From contig JAESTI010000013.1 of NCBI GenBank assembly GCA_016763665.1, positions 1-6,287 on the forward strand: a stretch of 6,287 bases of DNA, written 5' to 3'. The stretch comes from Bacteroidia bacterium. GTDB taxonomy: Bacteria > Bacteroidota > Bacteroidia > Flavobacteriales > NORP286. Below, piece after piece: positions 1 to 6,099 of this stretch. Position 1 is the first letter of the stretch. Every line of letters starts with the position of its first letter. The position numbers were made by a program, and so were the translations under genes. Below the pieces are notes generated by a model, which was given only the letters and a program-made list of their open reading frames with translations, was not told the DNA's origin and searched no databases.

Positions 1-1
1 C

Positions 2-1510
2 TTTATTCCTGAACAACCCGGTTTATGTGGTTATTTCAGTTGGGGTGGAGATGCAGTTGTAATTGCTAATGGTTGCGGGCTTCCCGGCGGTACAACTATT
101 ACCCATGAGTTAGGGCATTATTTCTATTTGCCTCACACATTTAGTGGCTGGGAAGGTTATGATCCAAATGGAACTGATGAACCATGGGAGGTAGAATTTG
201 TCGATGGCTCCAACTGTACAGAAGCTGGAGATAATTTCTGCGATACTCCAGCAGATTTTGTTTCAGACAGATGGTCTTGCCCTTATGGTTTTGACAGATT
301 AGATCCTAATGGAGATCCATTTCATCCGGATTCAAGCCTTTACATGTCTTATGCAAGTGATGCTTGTACTGACAGGTTCAGCACAGAACAAATTGCTGCT
401 ATGCTTTATACTATAGTTACTTACAGAACAGATCTGTTAAATCACCCCGATCCTGATTTCTTCGATATGTATCAGACAATTAATTCGTATCCTAAAAATT
501 TACAATTGAACTTACCGGCTAATTATATTGTATTAAAATGGAAACCAGTTCAAGGAGCAGATGGATATAGTGTAATGGTTACAAGGTTTAATGGCTCAAA
601 ATGGAACATTGATGAAATAACTGATAGTCCATATTATGTTGCTACTAATCTTCAAGCAGGTTTCAAATATAGATGGAAAATAAAGCCTTTCTTTTATAAT
701 AACACTTGTGGAGATTACAGTGACCTAACTTATTTCTTTACTACAGATGAAATTGAACTTTCACCAGATGTGAGGATTACCAATGTTTCTGATTGTGCTG
801 GAGGGGACGATGGATCTATTAACATTGACAGTATTGCTGGCGGTACAGCACCCTATTTTTACTCATGGTCAAATGGTAAATCGACAGCAAATAATAACGG
901 CTTAACTGCAGGAATTTATACCTTAACTATTACTGATAGTGATACTTTAGTTCCTTTGGTTTCAATTGTTGAATACGAAATTACAGAACCCGGTATTGGA
1001 ATGCAGATTGATACCACTCAGGCTTCATCAGCATCTGCAGCAGATGGTACAGCAACAGCAGAAGGGCTTGGAACAACCGACCCTGTATCTTACAACTGGT
1101 CAACAGGAGCAACAACTTCTAGTATTGAAAGTTTGAGTGCCGGTATGTATCATATTACAATTACTGATGGAAATAATTGTTCTGTTTCTGATAGTGTTGA
1201 AGTTACAGCAAACACAAATACCGGTGGCATCTTTTCAATAAATAATTACATTAAAGGCCTTACAGTTTATCCTAATCCATTAAAAGAAACTACTCAATTA
1301 AATATAGCTATGGGTAGCAATGAAACGACAATTGGAATAATCCAAATTTATGGATTTAACGGACAATTGGTTTATGAAGTTTCAAAAGAACTACACAATG
1401 GTGAGAACAGATTCTCCATTAATTTATATGATATTCATTCGGGTTTGTACTTTCTTAAATTGCAAACAGAATCAACTACTTATTTGCAGAAATTCAGTTT
1501 TGTAAAATAG
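2..1510 (+). CDS. Secreted M43-family metalloprotease with Fn3-like and SprB-like domains and a T9SS sorting tail (5' partial)
   Basis: The reading frame is open from the left edge, so the N-terminus is missing; 502 residues are visible. Residues 35-45 (nt 104-136) form the metzincin zinc motif HELGHYFYLPH, with ligands H35, H39 and H45 and catalytic E36. NGC, CDTPAD and a YMSY Met-turn (Met near 115) follow, as in M43 pappalysin/cytophagalysin peptidases. Residues about 155-247 resemble a fibronectin type III domain. About 256-329 and 335-400 are two SprB-like repeats, each with a Y/N-W-S-x-G core and an AG-x-Y-x-(I/L)-T-I-TD end. About 419-502 is a type A T9SS C-terminal domain, starting VYPNP and ending in a SGLYFLKL / KFSFVK pattern. 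The expected role is outer-membrane export by T9SS and surface or extracellular proteolysis; the substrate is unknown. The usual Gly of HExxHxxGxxH is Tyr here. The TTG at 128 lies inside the zinc motif and is not a start. Confidence 0.9.
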   Translation, partial: FIPEQPGLCGYFSWGGDAVVIANGCGLPGGTTITHELGHYFYLPHTFSGWEGYDPNGTDEPWEVEFVDGSNCTEAGDNFCDTPADFVSDRWSCPYGFDRLDPNGDPFHPDSSLYMSYASDACTDRFSTEQIAAMLYTIVTYRTDLLNHPDPDFFDMYQTINSYPKNLQLNLPANYIVLKWKPVQGADGYSVMVTRFNGSKWNIDEITDSPYYVATNLQAGFKYRWKIKPFFYNNTCGDYSDLTYFFTTDEIELSPDVRITNVSDCAGGDDGSINIDSIAGGTAPYFYSWSNGKSTANNNGLTAGIYTLTITDSDTLVPLVSIVEYEITEPGIGMQIDTTQASSASAADGTATAEGLGTTDPVSYNWSTGATTSSIESLSAGMYHITITDGNNCSVSDSVEVTANTNTGGIFSINNYIKGLTVYPNPLKETTQLNIAMGSNETTIGIIQIYGFNGQLVYEVSKELHNGENRFSINLYDIHSGLYFLKLQTESTTYLQKFSFVK

Positions 1511-1555
1511 AAGACAAGCTGAATTAAACAATTCAATTAACCTTGTGACATACAC

Positions 1556-1590
1556 GATCAAACTAGAGGAAATTTTCCTTTGGATTGATC
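1556..1590. repeat. Long imperfect inverted repeat (hairpin) between the protease gene and trxB
   Basis: Arms 1556-1572 and 1574-1590 pair with GATCAA/TTGATC at the base and GGAAA/TTTCC at the tip. There is one mismatch and two G-U type pairs, giving about 14 realistic base pairs and a 7-nt AT loop. It begins 46 nt after the protease stop. No T-run follows immediately, so it is not a textbook intrinsic terminator. It could still end the protease transcript or stabilise its 3' end. Its right arm stops about where the -33 region of the trxB promoter should be, so it could also be a protein-binding site. Confidence 0.6.
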
Positions 1591-1610
1591 GAATATGTCT
1601 TTGTTTCCAT

Positions 1611-1618
1611 TACCTTTG
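1611..1618 (+). promoter_or_regulatory. Putative trxB promoter, -7 box TACCTTTG
   Basis: TACCTTTG matches the Bacteroidota -7 consensus TAnnTTTG exactly and lies 29 nt before the trxB ATG, which would give a leader of roughly 20-25 nt. The -33 element is poor: the nearest TTG is at 1585-1587, a 23-bp spacer instead of about 19-20, and it lies in the arm of the hairpin at 1556-1590. The call rests on the -7 box and its position. Confidence 0.55.
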
Positions 1619-1647
1619 CATCACCAAAAAATAACGAATAACGAGTC

Positions 1648-2598
1648 ATGAGTTCAGAAATTGAAAAAATAAAGTGCTTTATTATTGGATCGGGACCAGC
1701 AGGATACACCGCTGCCCTCTATGCGGCAAGAGCAAATATGTACCCTGTTTTATATCAAGGTCTTCAACCAGGTGGACAGTTAACTATTACTACAGATGTT
1801 GAGAATTATCCAGGTTATCCTGAAGGAATTATGGGACCAGAAATGATGGAAGACTTGAGAAAACAGGCTGAAAGATTTGGCACAGACATACGAATAGGCT
1901 ATGTATCCAAAGTAGATTTTCAATCAGGTTCTCCTTTTAAATTAACCATTGATGAAAAAATTGAAATTGAAGCCGAAACAGTTATTATTTCTACAGGAGC
2001 AACCGCATTATACTTAGGACTGGAATCTGAACAAAGATTAAGTGGGTATGGCGTTTCAGCCTGTGCGGTTTGTGATGGGTTTTTCTATAAGGGGCAAGAT
2101 GTAGCAGTTGTAGGTGCTGGAGACAGTGCTTGTGAAGAAGCAAGTTATCTTTCTAATATTTGCAGTAAAGTTACGATGCTCATCAGGCGTGATGAAATGC
2201 GAGCTTCAAAGATCATGCAGGAAAGAGTAATTAAAATTGAAAATATCGAAATTCTTTTTAATACTGAAACTGTTGAAGTACTAGGTGATAAAGCTGTTGA
2301 AGGTGTTAAGATTATCAATAATAAAACCAATGAAGAATCGGTTCTTAATGTTACCGGTTTCTTTTTAGCCATCGGTCACAAGCCAAATACGAATATTTTC
2401 AATGGCCAGATTGACATGGATGACAAAGGATACATTGTTACAAAACCTGATAGCTCTCTGACCAATATCGCTGGAGTTTTTGCTTCTGGAGATGTACAAG
2501 ATACTGTTTATCGTCAGGCTGTTACTGCTGCAGGAACCGGATGTATGGCAGCACTTGATGCTGAACGGTATTTAGCCGCTAAAGAAATGGAAAGTTAG
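1648..2598 (+). CDS. trxB: Thioredoxin reductase (NADPH, FAD-dependent)
   Basis: Cytoplasmic flavoenzyme that passes electrons from NADPH through FAD and a redox-active disulfide to thioredoxin. At 316 residues it is the usual length of the low-molecular-weight bacterial type. The FAD-binding GSGPAG is at 14-19, and PGGQL followed by ENYPGYP at 41-58. The active-site disulfide CAVC is at 139-142, followed by the conserved D143. The NADPH-binding GAGDSA is at 156-161, with RRDEMRA at 180-186. The C-terminal FAD motif ASGDVQ plus RQAVTAAGTG is at 279-298. The bacterial HRRxxxR motif has Ile in place of His (I179), and the active site is CAVC instead of the commoner CATC; both look like tolerated variation. 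The start is well fixed: an in-frame TAA at 1639-1641 precedes the ATG. No thioredoxin gene is visible nearby. Its stop overlaps the stop of a convergent small gene. Confidence 0.97.
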   Translation: MSSEIEKIKCFIIGSGPAGYTAALYAARANMYPVLYQGLQPGGQLTITTDVENYPGYPEGIMGPEMMEDLRKQAERFGTDIRIGYVSKVDFQSGSPFKLTIDEKIEIEAETVIISTGATALYLGLESEQRLSGYGVSACAVCDGFFYKGQDVAVVGAGDSACEEASYLSNICSKVTMLIRRDEMRASKIMQERVIKIENIEILFNTETVEVLGDKAVEGVKIINNKTNEESVLNVTGFFLAIGHKPNTNIFNGQIDMDDKGYIVTKPDSSLTNIAGVFASGDVQDTVYRQAVTAAGTGCMAALDAERYLAAKEMES

Positions 2599-2630
2599 AA
2601 ATTAAGCGCTTTTAACCCTCTTGCTTTTTT
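2594..2630 (+). terminator. Possible weak terminator at the end of trxB
   Basis: GTTAGAA (2594-2600) can pair with TTTTAAC (2610-2616), seven pairs including one G-U, around a 9-nt loop. A run of six T follows at 2625-2630. The stem is weak, the T-run is not adjacent, and the element lies within the convergent small gene, so this is only a possibility. Confidence 0.25.
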
Positions 2631-2741
2631 ACTATTTTTCTTACCACACGCACTTTTAACTGGTCCACAGGAAGATGCAACAAATAAAAAAGTAGCACCA
2701 ATCAGTGAATACATAATCAATCTTTTTCTATTGATTTTCAT
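2595..2741 (-). CDS. Very small predicted lipoprotein (48 aa), convergent with trxB
   Basis: The ATG at 2741 opens a 48-codon frame ending in TAA at 2595-2597. Residues 2-7 are basic (KINRKR), followed by a hydrophobic stretch, LIMYSLIGATFLFVA (8-22), and then SSC, with Cys25 as the likely lipidated residue. The lipobox is imperfect, with Ala at -3, but SSC-G is an ordinary Bacteroidota form. The mature part would be only 24 residues: CGPVKSACGK, then a Lys/Arg-rich tail with a second Cys at 32. Expected location is a membrane-anchored periplasmic or outer-membrane peptide; the function is unknown. I have a general impression that similar short Cys/Lys-rich lipoproteins occur in Bacteroidota but cannot name a family. 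The stop overlaps the trxB stop by 4 nt (2595-2598), tail to tail. No clean promoter is visible; AATTTTTG at 2803-2810 on this strand is one mismatch from the -7 box. Confidence 0.7.
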   Translation of the reverse strand: MKINRKRLIMYSLIGATFLFVASSCGPVKSACGKKNSKKARGLKALNF

Positions 2742-2989
2742 AGTTAGAATTGAATTGTTATTGATTTTTGAAGTTGAAATATTAAAGAGTATACGAAAAT
2801 ATCAAAAATTGGTTAGAATCTAAAACCGGTCGTGAGAGCTTATGGCTCGTACAACTTATCCTTCAGGCCTCTAGCCGACCCATAGATAGTACTGATTTTA
2901 CACTTTATTTTGGCAAGATGCCTCAAGAATGGTTCAAACGAGACAGAGCCTCGCCCGATATGGACCTGACAGCCTTGCTGAAGCTTCCT
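2742..2989. other. Intergenic region: AT-rich leader plus a GC-richer patch of unknown origin
   Basis: About 2742-2820 is strongly AT-rich and would be the leader of the small lipoprotein gene. From about 2821 the composition changes: 2821-2880 and 2941-3000 are each about 50% G+C. Inside the patch are an inverted repeat GGTCG/CGACC (2828-2832 and 2876-2880) and a small CGAG/CTCG stem near 2939-2953. Frames are open on both strands across it, but none has recognisable domains or a start context. No intrinsic terminator is obvious for the minus-strand TPR gene that ends at 2990. I see no RNA gene here that I can name. Confidence 0.5.
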
Positions 2990-5941
2990 TTATTCAATGT
3001 CTTGAACTTTTTGTTGCTTGGCAGTCACCTTTTGTCGTTTAACATTAAGTATCCTCTTCTTCATTTTGCCCTCAAAGAACTGGTGTATTGGGAATATCAC
3101 TGCTGCTATCCCAGCATTCATAACCAGTTTATAAGCCGGTTCTCCTCCTGTCATTGATTCTATGTGAGGATCCATGTACACAAGAGCGAACTCAAATAGC
3201 AGTAGTATCGGTATGAATATAGACATTTCCACAACCCAGGCAGGCAAGGCAATGTTACCCAAAAAGAAGATGCCGATGAATAGTAATATCAATCCTATTC
3301 CAATGCCTGAATATTGCAAATTTTCATGTCTTGCTTTTTGTTCTGCATCAATTCTGACTTGTTCTTTCTTTAGTAATTTTCTTTCCGTTTCTGCTTTTTC
3401 GATTTCGTATCGGGTTGATAGTTTTTGCATTTCTTTAGATTTAGAATCGTTGACCAATGAGTCTTTTGCAACAGAATACTCCTTATAAAATTTGAGTGTA
3501 GTCTTATAATCGTCCTTACTTTCATAATACTCAAATAAGATCTCTGCTAAAGACATTCTCAATCCAAAACCATCAATTTCTTTTGCAAGTTCAAATCCCT
3601 CATATGCATAAGCTAATGGTCCATCTTCCATACGTACTTTCAAATTTTGACTAACCCTGATAATGTTTATTAATGAACTTGCTGTATACCATTTGTCATT
3701 TTGTTCACGCCTTATTTTTAAACTCTTTTTATAATAACTTAATGCCTCTTCTGATTTGCCTTGATTGTTGAGTACATCAGCAATATTGGTAAGTGTCATA
3801 CCATGAAGCCTACCTGTTTCAACTTCCTTTTGCAAATCAAGGCTTTGCGATAAATAATCTAATGCTTTCTTGTACTTCCCCTGGATGAGAAAAATACAAC
3901 CTATATTATTTAATTCGTTTGCCATTCCTTTCTTGTTATTAAGCTGTCTATACATAGTTAGACTTTTATCATAATTGCTAAGTGCTTCATCAAGGTTACC
4001 CTGAATTTGATACATTAATCCAATACCATTTAAACAAGAAGCCATCCCTTTCTTATTTTGGGTTTCTTTGTAAATTTCTAAGCGTTGAAGATTCAATTTG
4101 AACATTTTAGGATAATCTCCATGATTAAAATAATATGTGCCCAATAATCCACAAGAAGAGGCTATACCCGATTTGTAATTTATTGATGTACTTAAAGCCA
4201 ATGCCTCCTCTGAATATTGTTTTGATTTCATAGGAGCCTCACGTATTGACAAGGAAGCCATTTTATTCAGTAGTTTAATTTTAATTGTGTCAATATCAGT
4301 TCGATCCAATATTTTGGAAATTGAGTCTATTTGAGAAACATTCCCGGGTGAGATAGTCACGTTTGAAAATGCCAAATAACCAAAAATGATAAGCTTCATT
4401 ACTTTACCCCATTTCATTCCTTTACTTCTAATTACATTCCTTTTCAAAAATCTCTCAAATAATTGATGTACCGGAAAAATCATACCAGCTAAACATGAAT
4501 TGATAAGTAGTTTAAATACTGGTTCTCCTCCCACATATTGTTCAATGAACGGATCGATCAATACTAGCAGGAACTCAAAAAACAACAAGAATGCAAAAAA
4601 TAGAAAGCCTTCAACAACCCGAGGAGGTATCGATGCTCTGGCAAGAGCAAATACTGCAAGGAATACAAGGACCAGAACAATAAAGATACCGGTGTACTGT
4701 AATTTATCACTTCTTTCCTTTGCTGTTGCTATAAGCTTAGCATGTTCTTCTTCTTCTTTCTTACGCTTTATCTCTGCCATTTCAAATTCGTGCTGTGCTT
4801 CCAATTTGCCAAGGTCTTTGCTTTTTTCTTCGTTGAAAAGAGAGTCTTTGGTGATAATGTATTGTTTGTAGTGCTGGAGGGCAAGGGGGTAGTTGTGGGT
4901 TTGGGTGTAAAGGGTGGTGAGGTTTTTGTTCAAATCTTGAACACCTATTAAATAACCAATGCTAGCTGCAAGTGTGAGAGCATTGGTGAGGTACTGCTCT
5001 GCTTCGATGAATTGGCCGGTTTTGATATAGAGGGAACCGATGTTGTCCAGATGCGCTGCAATTCCGATCTTGTTACCCATCTCTTTATCTATCTTCAGTG
5101 CCTTGAAATGGTATTCTAATGCTTTGATGTAGTCGCCCTGCCCATTGTAAACACTACCGATGTTGCCGAGGGCTGCTGCCATATATGCTTTTAATCCGAG
5201 TTCTTTGATTATTTCCAATGCTTCAAAGTAGTATTTTAAGGCTTTAGGGTAGTCACCCTGCTCATGGTAAACAATGCCGATGTTGCCTAGCCATGCAGCT
5301 ATATTGATTTTATTTCCTAATTCTTTGTCTATTTCCAATGCTTCAATGCAGTTTTTTAGAGCCTTGCTGAAGTTTTCAGCAGCCCTAACACTGTCCCCAC
5401 GCTGTCGGGACAGGCTGCCCTGGTACCGATAAACCATACCAATGTTGCCGAGGTTTATTGAAATACCTCCTTTGTTTCTGAGTTCTTTGTCTATTTCCAA
5501 TGCTGGAAAGTAGTATTTCAGGGCTTTGGGATAGTCGCCCTTATTCCAGTAGATCTGGCCGATGCTGGCTAGAGATATTGCGATGGCTTTTTTATCGTTA
5601 TTTTCTTTCGATATATTTAGTGATAAGAAGTAAATTCTTAATGCTTCGGAATAATTTCCCAAAACATTATGATCCCAGCCTATTTCATTTAATGCACTTG
5701 CAATACGTTTGTTGTCTTTTGTTTTTTCAGCAATTTCTTTTGCCTTAGTTGCAAAGAGTAACGCACTATCAGGGTTAAATTTGTTGTATTTGCGGGCAAG
5801 TTTGAGGAGAATGCCTATTATTGTTGTATCAGGTTGTTTTTTTTGGAGTTGGATTTTTAAGGAATCGATCTTGTTCCGGTTCTGAGCGGAAGAAGTGGAG
5901 AATAAAAGAAGCAAACCAATTATGAAGATAACTTTTTGCAT
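2990..5941 (-). CDS. Double TPR membrane protein: two paralogous TPR plus three-TM units fused in frame
   Basis: 983 residues forming two homologous units. Unit 1 (1-508): signal peptide 1-19 ending SSAQ; about eight TPRs (43-365) with NIGxVYxxQGDYxKAL cores; charged coiled coil about 371-412; TM segments about 414-436, 441-463 and 475-492. Unit 2 (509-983): signal-peptide-like segment 509-527; TPRs about 553-830; coiled coil about 831-872; TMs about 875-896, 902-923 and 935-953; a basic tail. Both units share DPxIExxxGGEPxxKLxxN between their second and third TMs, then IFPxHQxFE. Basic segments at 494-516 and 957-978 suggest cytoplasmic ends, which leaves both TPR arrays in the periplasm. 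TPRs bind proteins or peptides. No kinase, cyclase, phosphatase or DNA-binding domain is visible, so the output is unknown. The start is supported by the signal peptide; no later Met in unit 1 would preserve it. The upstream minus-strand neighbour, 158 nt away, is a SpoIIE-type phosphatase. Confidence 0.9.
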   Translation of the reverse strand: MQKVIFIIGLLLLFSTSSAQNRNKIDSLKIQLQKKQPDTTIIGILLKLARKYNKFNPDSALLFATKAKEIAEKTKDNKRIASALNEIGWDHNVLGNYSEALRIYFLSLNISKENNDKKAIAISLASIGQIYWNKGDYPKALKYYFPALEIDKELRNKGGISINLGNIGMVYRYQGSLSRQRGDSVRAAENFSKALKNCIEALEIDKELGNKINIAAWLGNIGIVYHEQGDYPKALKYYFEALEIIKELGLKAYMAAALGNIGSVYNGQGDYIKALEYHFKALKIDKEMGNKIGIAAHLDNIGSLYIKTGQFIEAEQYLTNALTLAASIGYLIGVQDLNKNLTTLYTQTHNYPLALQHYKQYIITKDSLFNEEKSKDLGKLEAQHEFEMAEIKRKKEEEEHAKLIATAKERSDKLQYTGIFIVLVLVFLAVFALARASIPPRVVEGFLFFAFLLFFEFLLVLIDPFIEQYVGGEPVFKLLINSCLAGMIFPVHQLFERFLKRNVIRSKGMKWGKVMKLIIFGYLAFSNVTISPGNVSQIDSISKILDRTDIDTIKIKLLNKMASLSIREAPMKSKQYSEEALALSTSINYKSGIASSCGLLGTYYFNHGDYPKMFKLNLQRLEIYKETQNKKGMASCLNGIGLMYQIQGNLDEALSNYDKSLTMYRQLNNKKGMANELNNIGCIFLIQGKYKKALDYLSQSLDLQKEVETGRLHGMTLTNIADVLNNQGKSEEALSYYKKSLKIRREQNDKWYTASSLINIIRVSQNLKVRMEDGPLAYAYEGFELAKEIDGFGLRMSLAEILFEYYESKDDYKTTLKFYKEYSVAKDSLVNDSKSKEMQKLSTRYEIEKAETERKLLKKEQVRIDAEQKARHENLQYSGIGIGLILLFIGIFFLGNIALPAWVVEMSIFIPILLLFEFALVYMDPHIESMTGGEPAYKLVMNAGIAAVIFPIHQFFEGKMKKRILNVKRQKVTAKQQKVQDIE
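4361..4417 (-). other. Internal signal-peptide-like segment at the fusion junction (residues 509-527)
   Basis: Residues 509-527 read MKWGKVMKLIIFGYLAFSN: a basic start, a hydrophobic core and small residues, as expected of a protein's own N-terminus. Met codons lie at 4417 (M509) and 4399 (M515). Unit 1 ends just before it in the basic tail RFLKRNVIRSKG, which corresponds to the C-terminal tail of unit 2. The segment may act as a TM helix bringing the chain back to the periplasm, as a cleaved internal signal, or as a relic with its own internal start. The sequence alone does not decide. Confidence 0.7.
4879..4914 (+). other. Canonical G-quadruplex-forming motif on the template strand of the TPR gene
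   Basis: Five G-tracts lie on the + strand: GGG 4879-4881, GGGGG 4885-4889, GGG 4897-4899, GGG 4903-4905 and GGG 4912-4914, with loops of 3, 7, 3 and 6 nt. This satisfies G3+N1-7. The gene is read from the minus strand, so the G-rich strand is the transcribed template and the mRNA is C-rich here. It encodes residues 343-355 (TLYTQTHNYPLAL) through a run of C-ending codons. Whether it folds or has any effect is unknown. Confidence 0.5.
5040..5613 (-). repeat. Tandem 120-nt TPR-coding repeats
   Basis: Equivalent bases recur at 5091, 5211, 5331, 5493 and 5613. Successive spacings are 120, 120, 162 and 120 nt, that is one 40-residue TPR each, apart from one unit lengthened by 42 nt. Copies remain alike at DNA level, for example ATTTCCAATGCT at 5211, 5331 and 5493 on the + strand and near-identical blocks around the TPR core. 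This suggests fairly recent expansion or gene conversion within the gene. Such repeats can change copy number by slippage or recombination. Confidence 0.8.
5375..5418 (-). repeat. GC-rich palindromic element inserted in frame in one TPR
   Basis: Aligning this TPR to its neighbours leaves 14 extra residues (176-189, SLSRQRGDSVRAAE), encoded by 5375-5416, which also accounts for the 162-nt spacing in an otherwise 120-nt array. The same stretch is an inverted repeat: CTGTCCC (5391-5397) with GGGACAG (5407-5413), plus outer arms GCAGC (5379-5383) and GCTGC (5414-5418), with a one-sided 7-nt bulge. G+C is about 62% in an AT-rich gene. The insert is 42 nt and keeps the frame. The coincidence of insert and palindrome points to a small mobile or interspersed palindromic element; its family is not identified. 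Confidence 0.75.
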
Positions 5942-5945
5942 TAAT

Positions 5946-5976
5946 CAAACATAATAGATAATTATCTGTTATCAAA
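5946..5976 (-). promoter_or_regulatory. Promoter of the TPR gene: TTTG-N19-TATGTTTG
   Basis: On the minus strand, TTTG (5976-5973) is followed by exactly 19 nt and then TATGTTTG (5953-5946). This matches the Bacteroidota primary-sigma consensus TTTG / TAnnTTTG in sequence and spacing. Only four bases separate the -7 box from the ATG at 5941, so transcription should start at or next to the start codon and the mRNA would be leaderless or nearly so. It gives the TPR gene its own promoter separate from the phosphatase gene. Confidence 0.7.
5956..5967. promoter_or_regulatory. 12-bp perfect palindrome in the promoter spacer (candidate operator)
   Basis: AGATAATTATCT is self-complementary over 12 bp and lies near the centre of the 19-nt spacer between the -33 and -7 boxes of the TPR gene. 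A dimeric repressor bound here would block polymerase. AT-rich palindromes also arise by chance, so this is a candidate only. Confidence 0.4.
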
Positions 5977-6099
5977 GTGTTCATAGAAAGAGTGTTTTAT
6001 GATCGTATAAACACTAACAAATGATCCAGTTCAGCTTTTCAAAATTAATGACATTAAGAAGAAATAGAGATATTGAGGTGATCAGATAGTTCAATTATT

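Noticed and set aside
128..1510. Starting the protease gene at the TTG at 128
   Set aside because: That codon lies between the second and third zinc-ligand histidines and the frame is open to the window edge; the gene starts outside the window.
2145..2372. Minus-strand frame of 75 codons inside trxB
   Set aside because: Lies wholly antisense to a well-supported gene and shows no domain or signal.
2825..2880. Resemblance of the minus strand to a group II intron domain V (GAGCC ... CCGGTT)
   Set aside because: Too short, its pairing does not close as a proper domain V hairpin, and no intron-encoded reverse transcriptase is present.
2840..2989. Stop-codon read-through extension of the TPR protein (49 codons in the same frame)
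   Set aside because: The residues resemble no TPR or membrane tail and unit 2 already ends in a basic tail; kept only as a note under the GC-rich patch.
2918..3157. Plus-strand frame of 79 codons at the end of the TPR gene
   Set aside because: Mostly antisense to the C-terminus of the TPR gene; the part outside it has no recognisable domain and no start context, and the frame is open further upstream.
3174..5748. Plus-strand frames at 3174-3488, 4500-4871, 4742-4951 and 5500-5748
   Set aside because: All lie antisense within the TPR gene, whose reading frame is strongly supported by repeats and membrane segments on the other strand.
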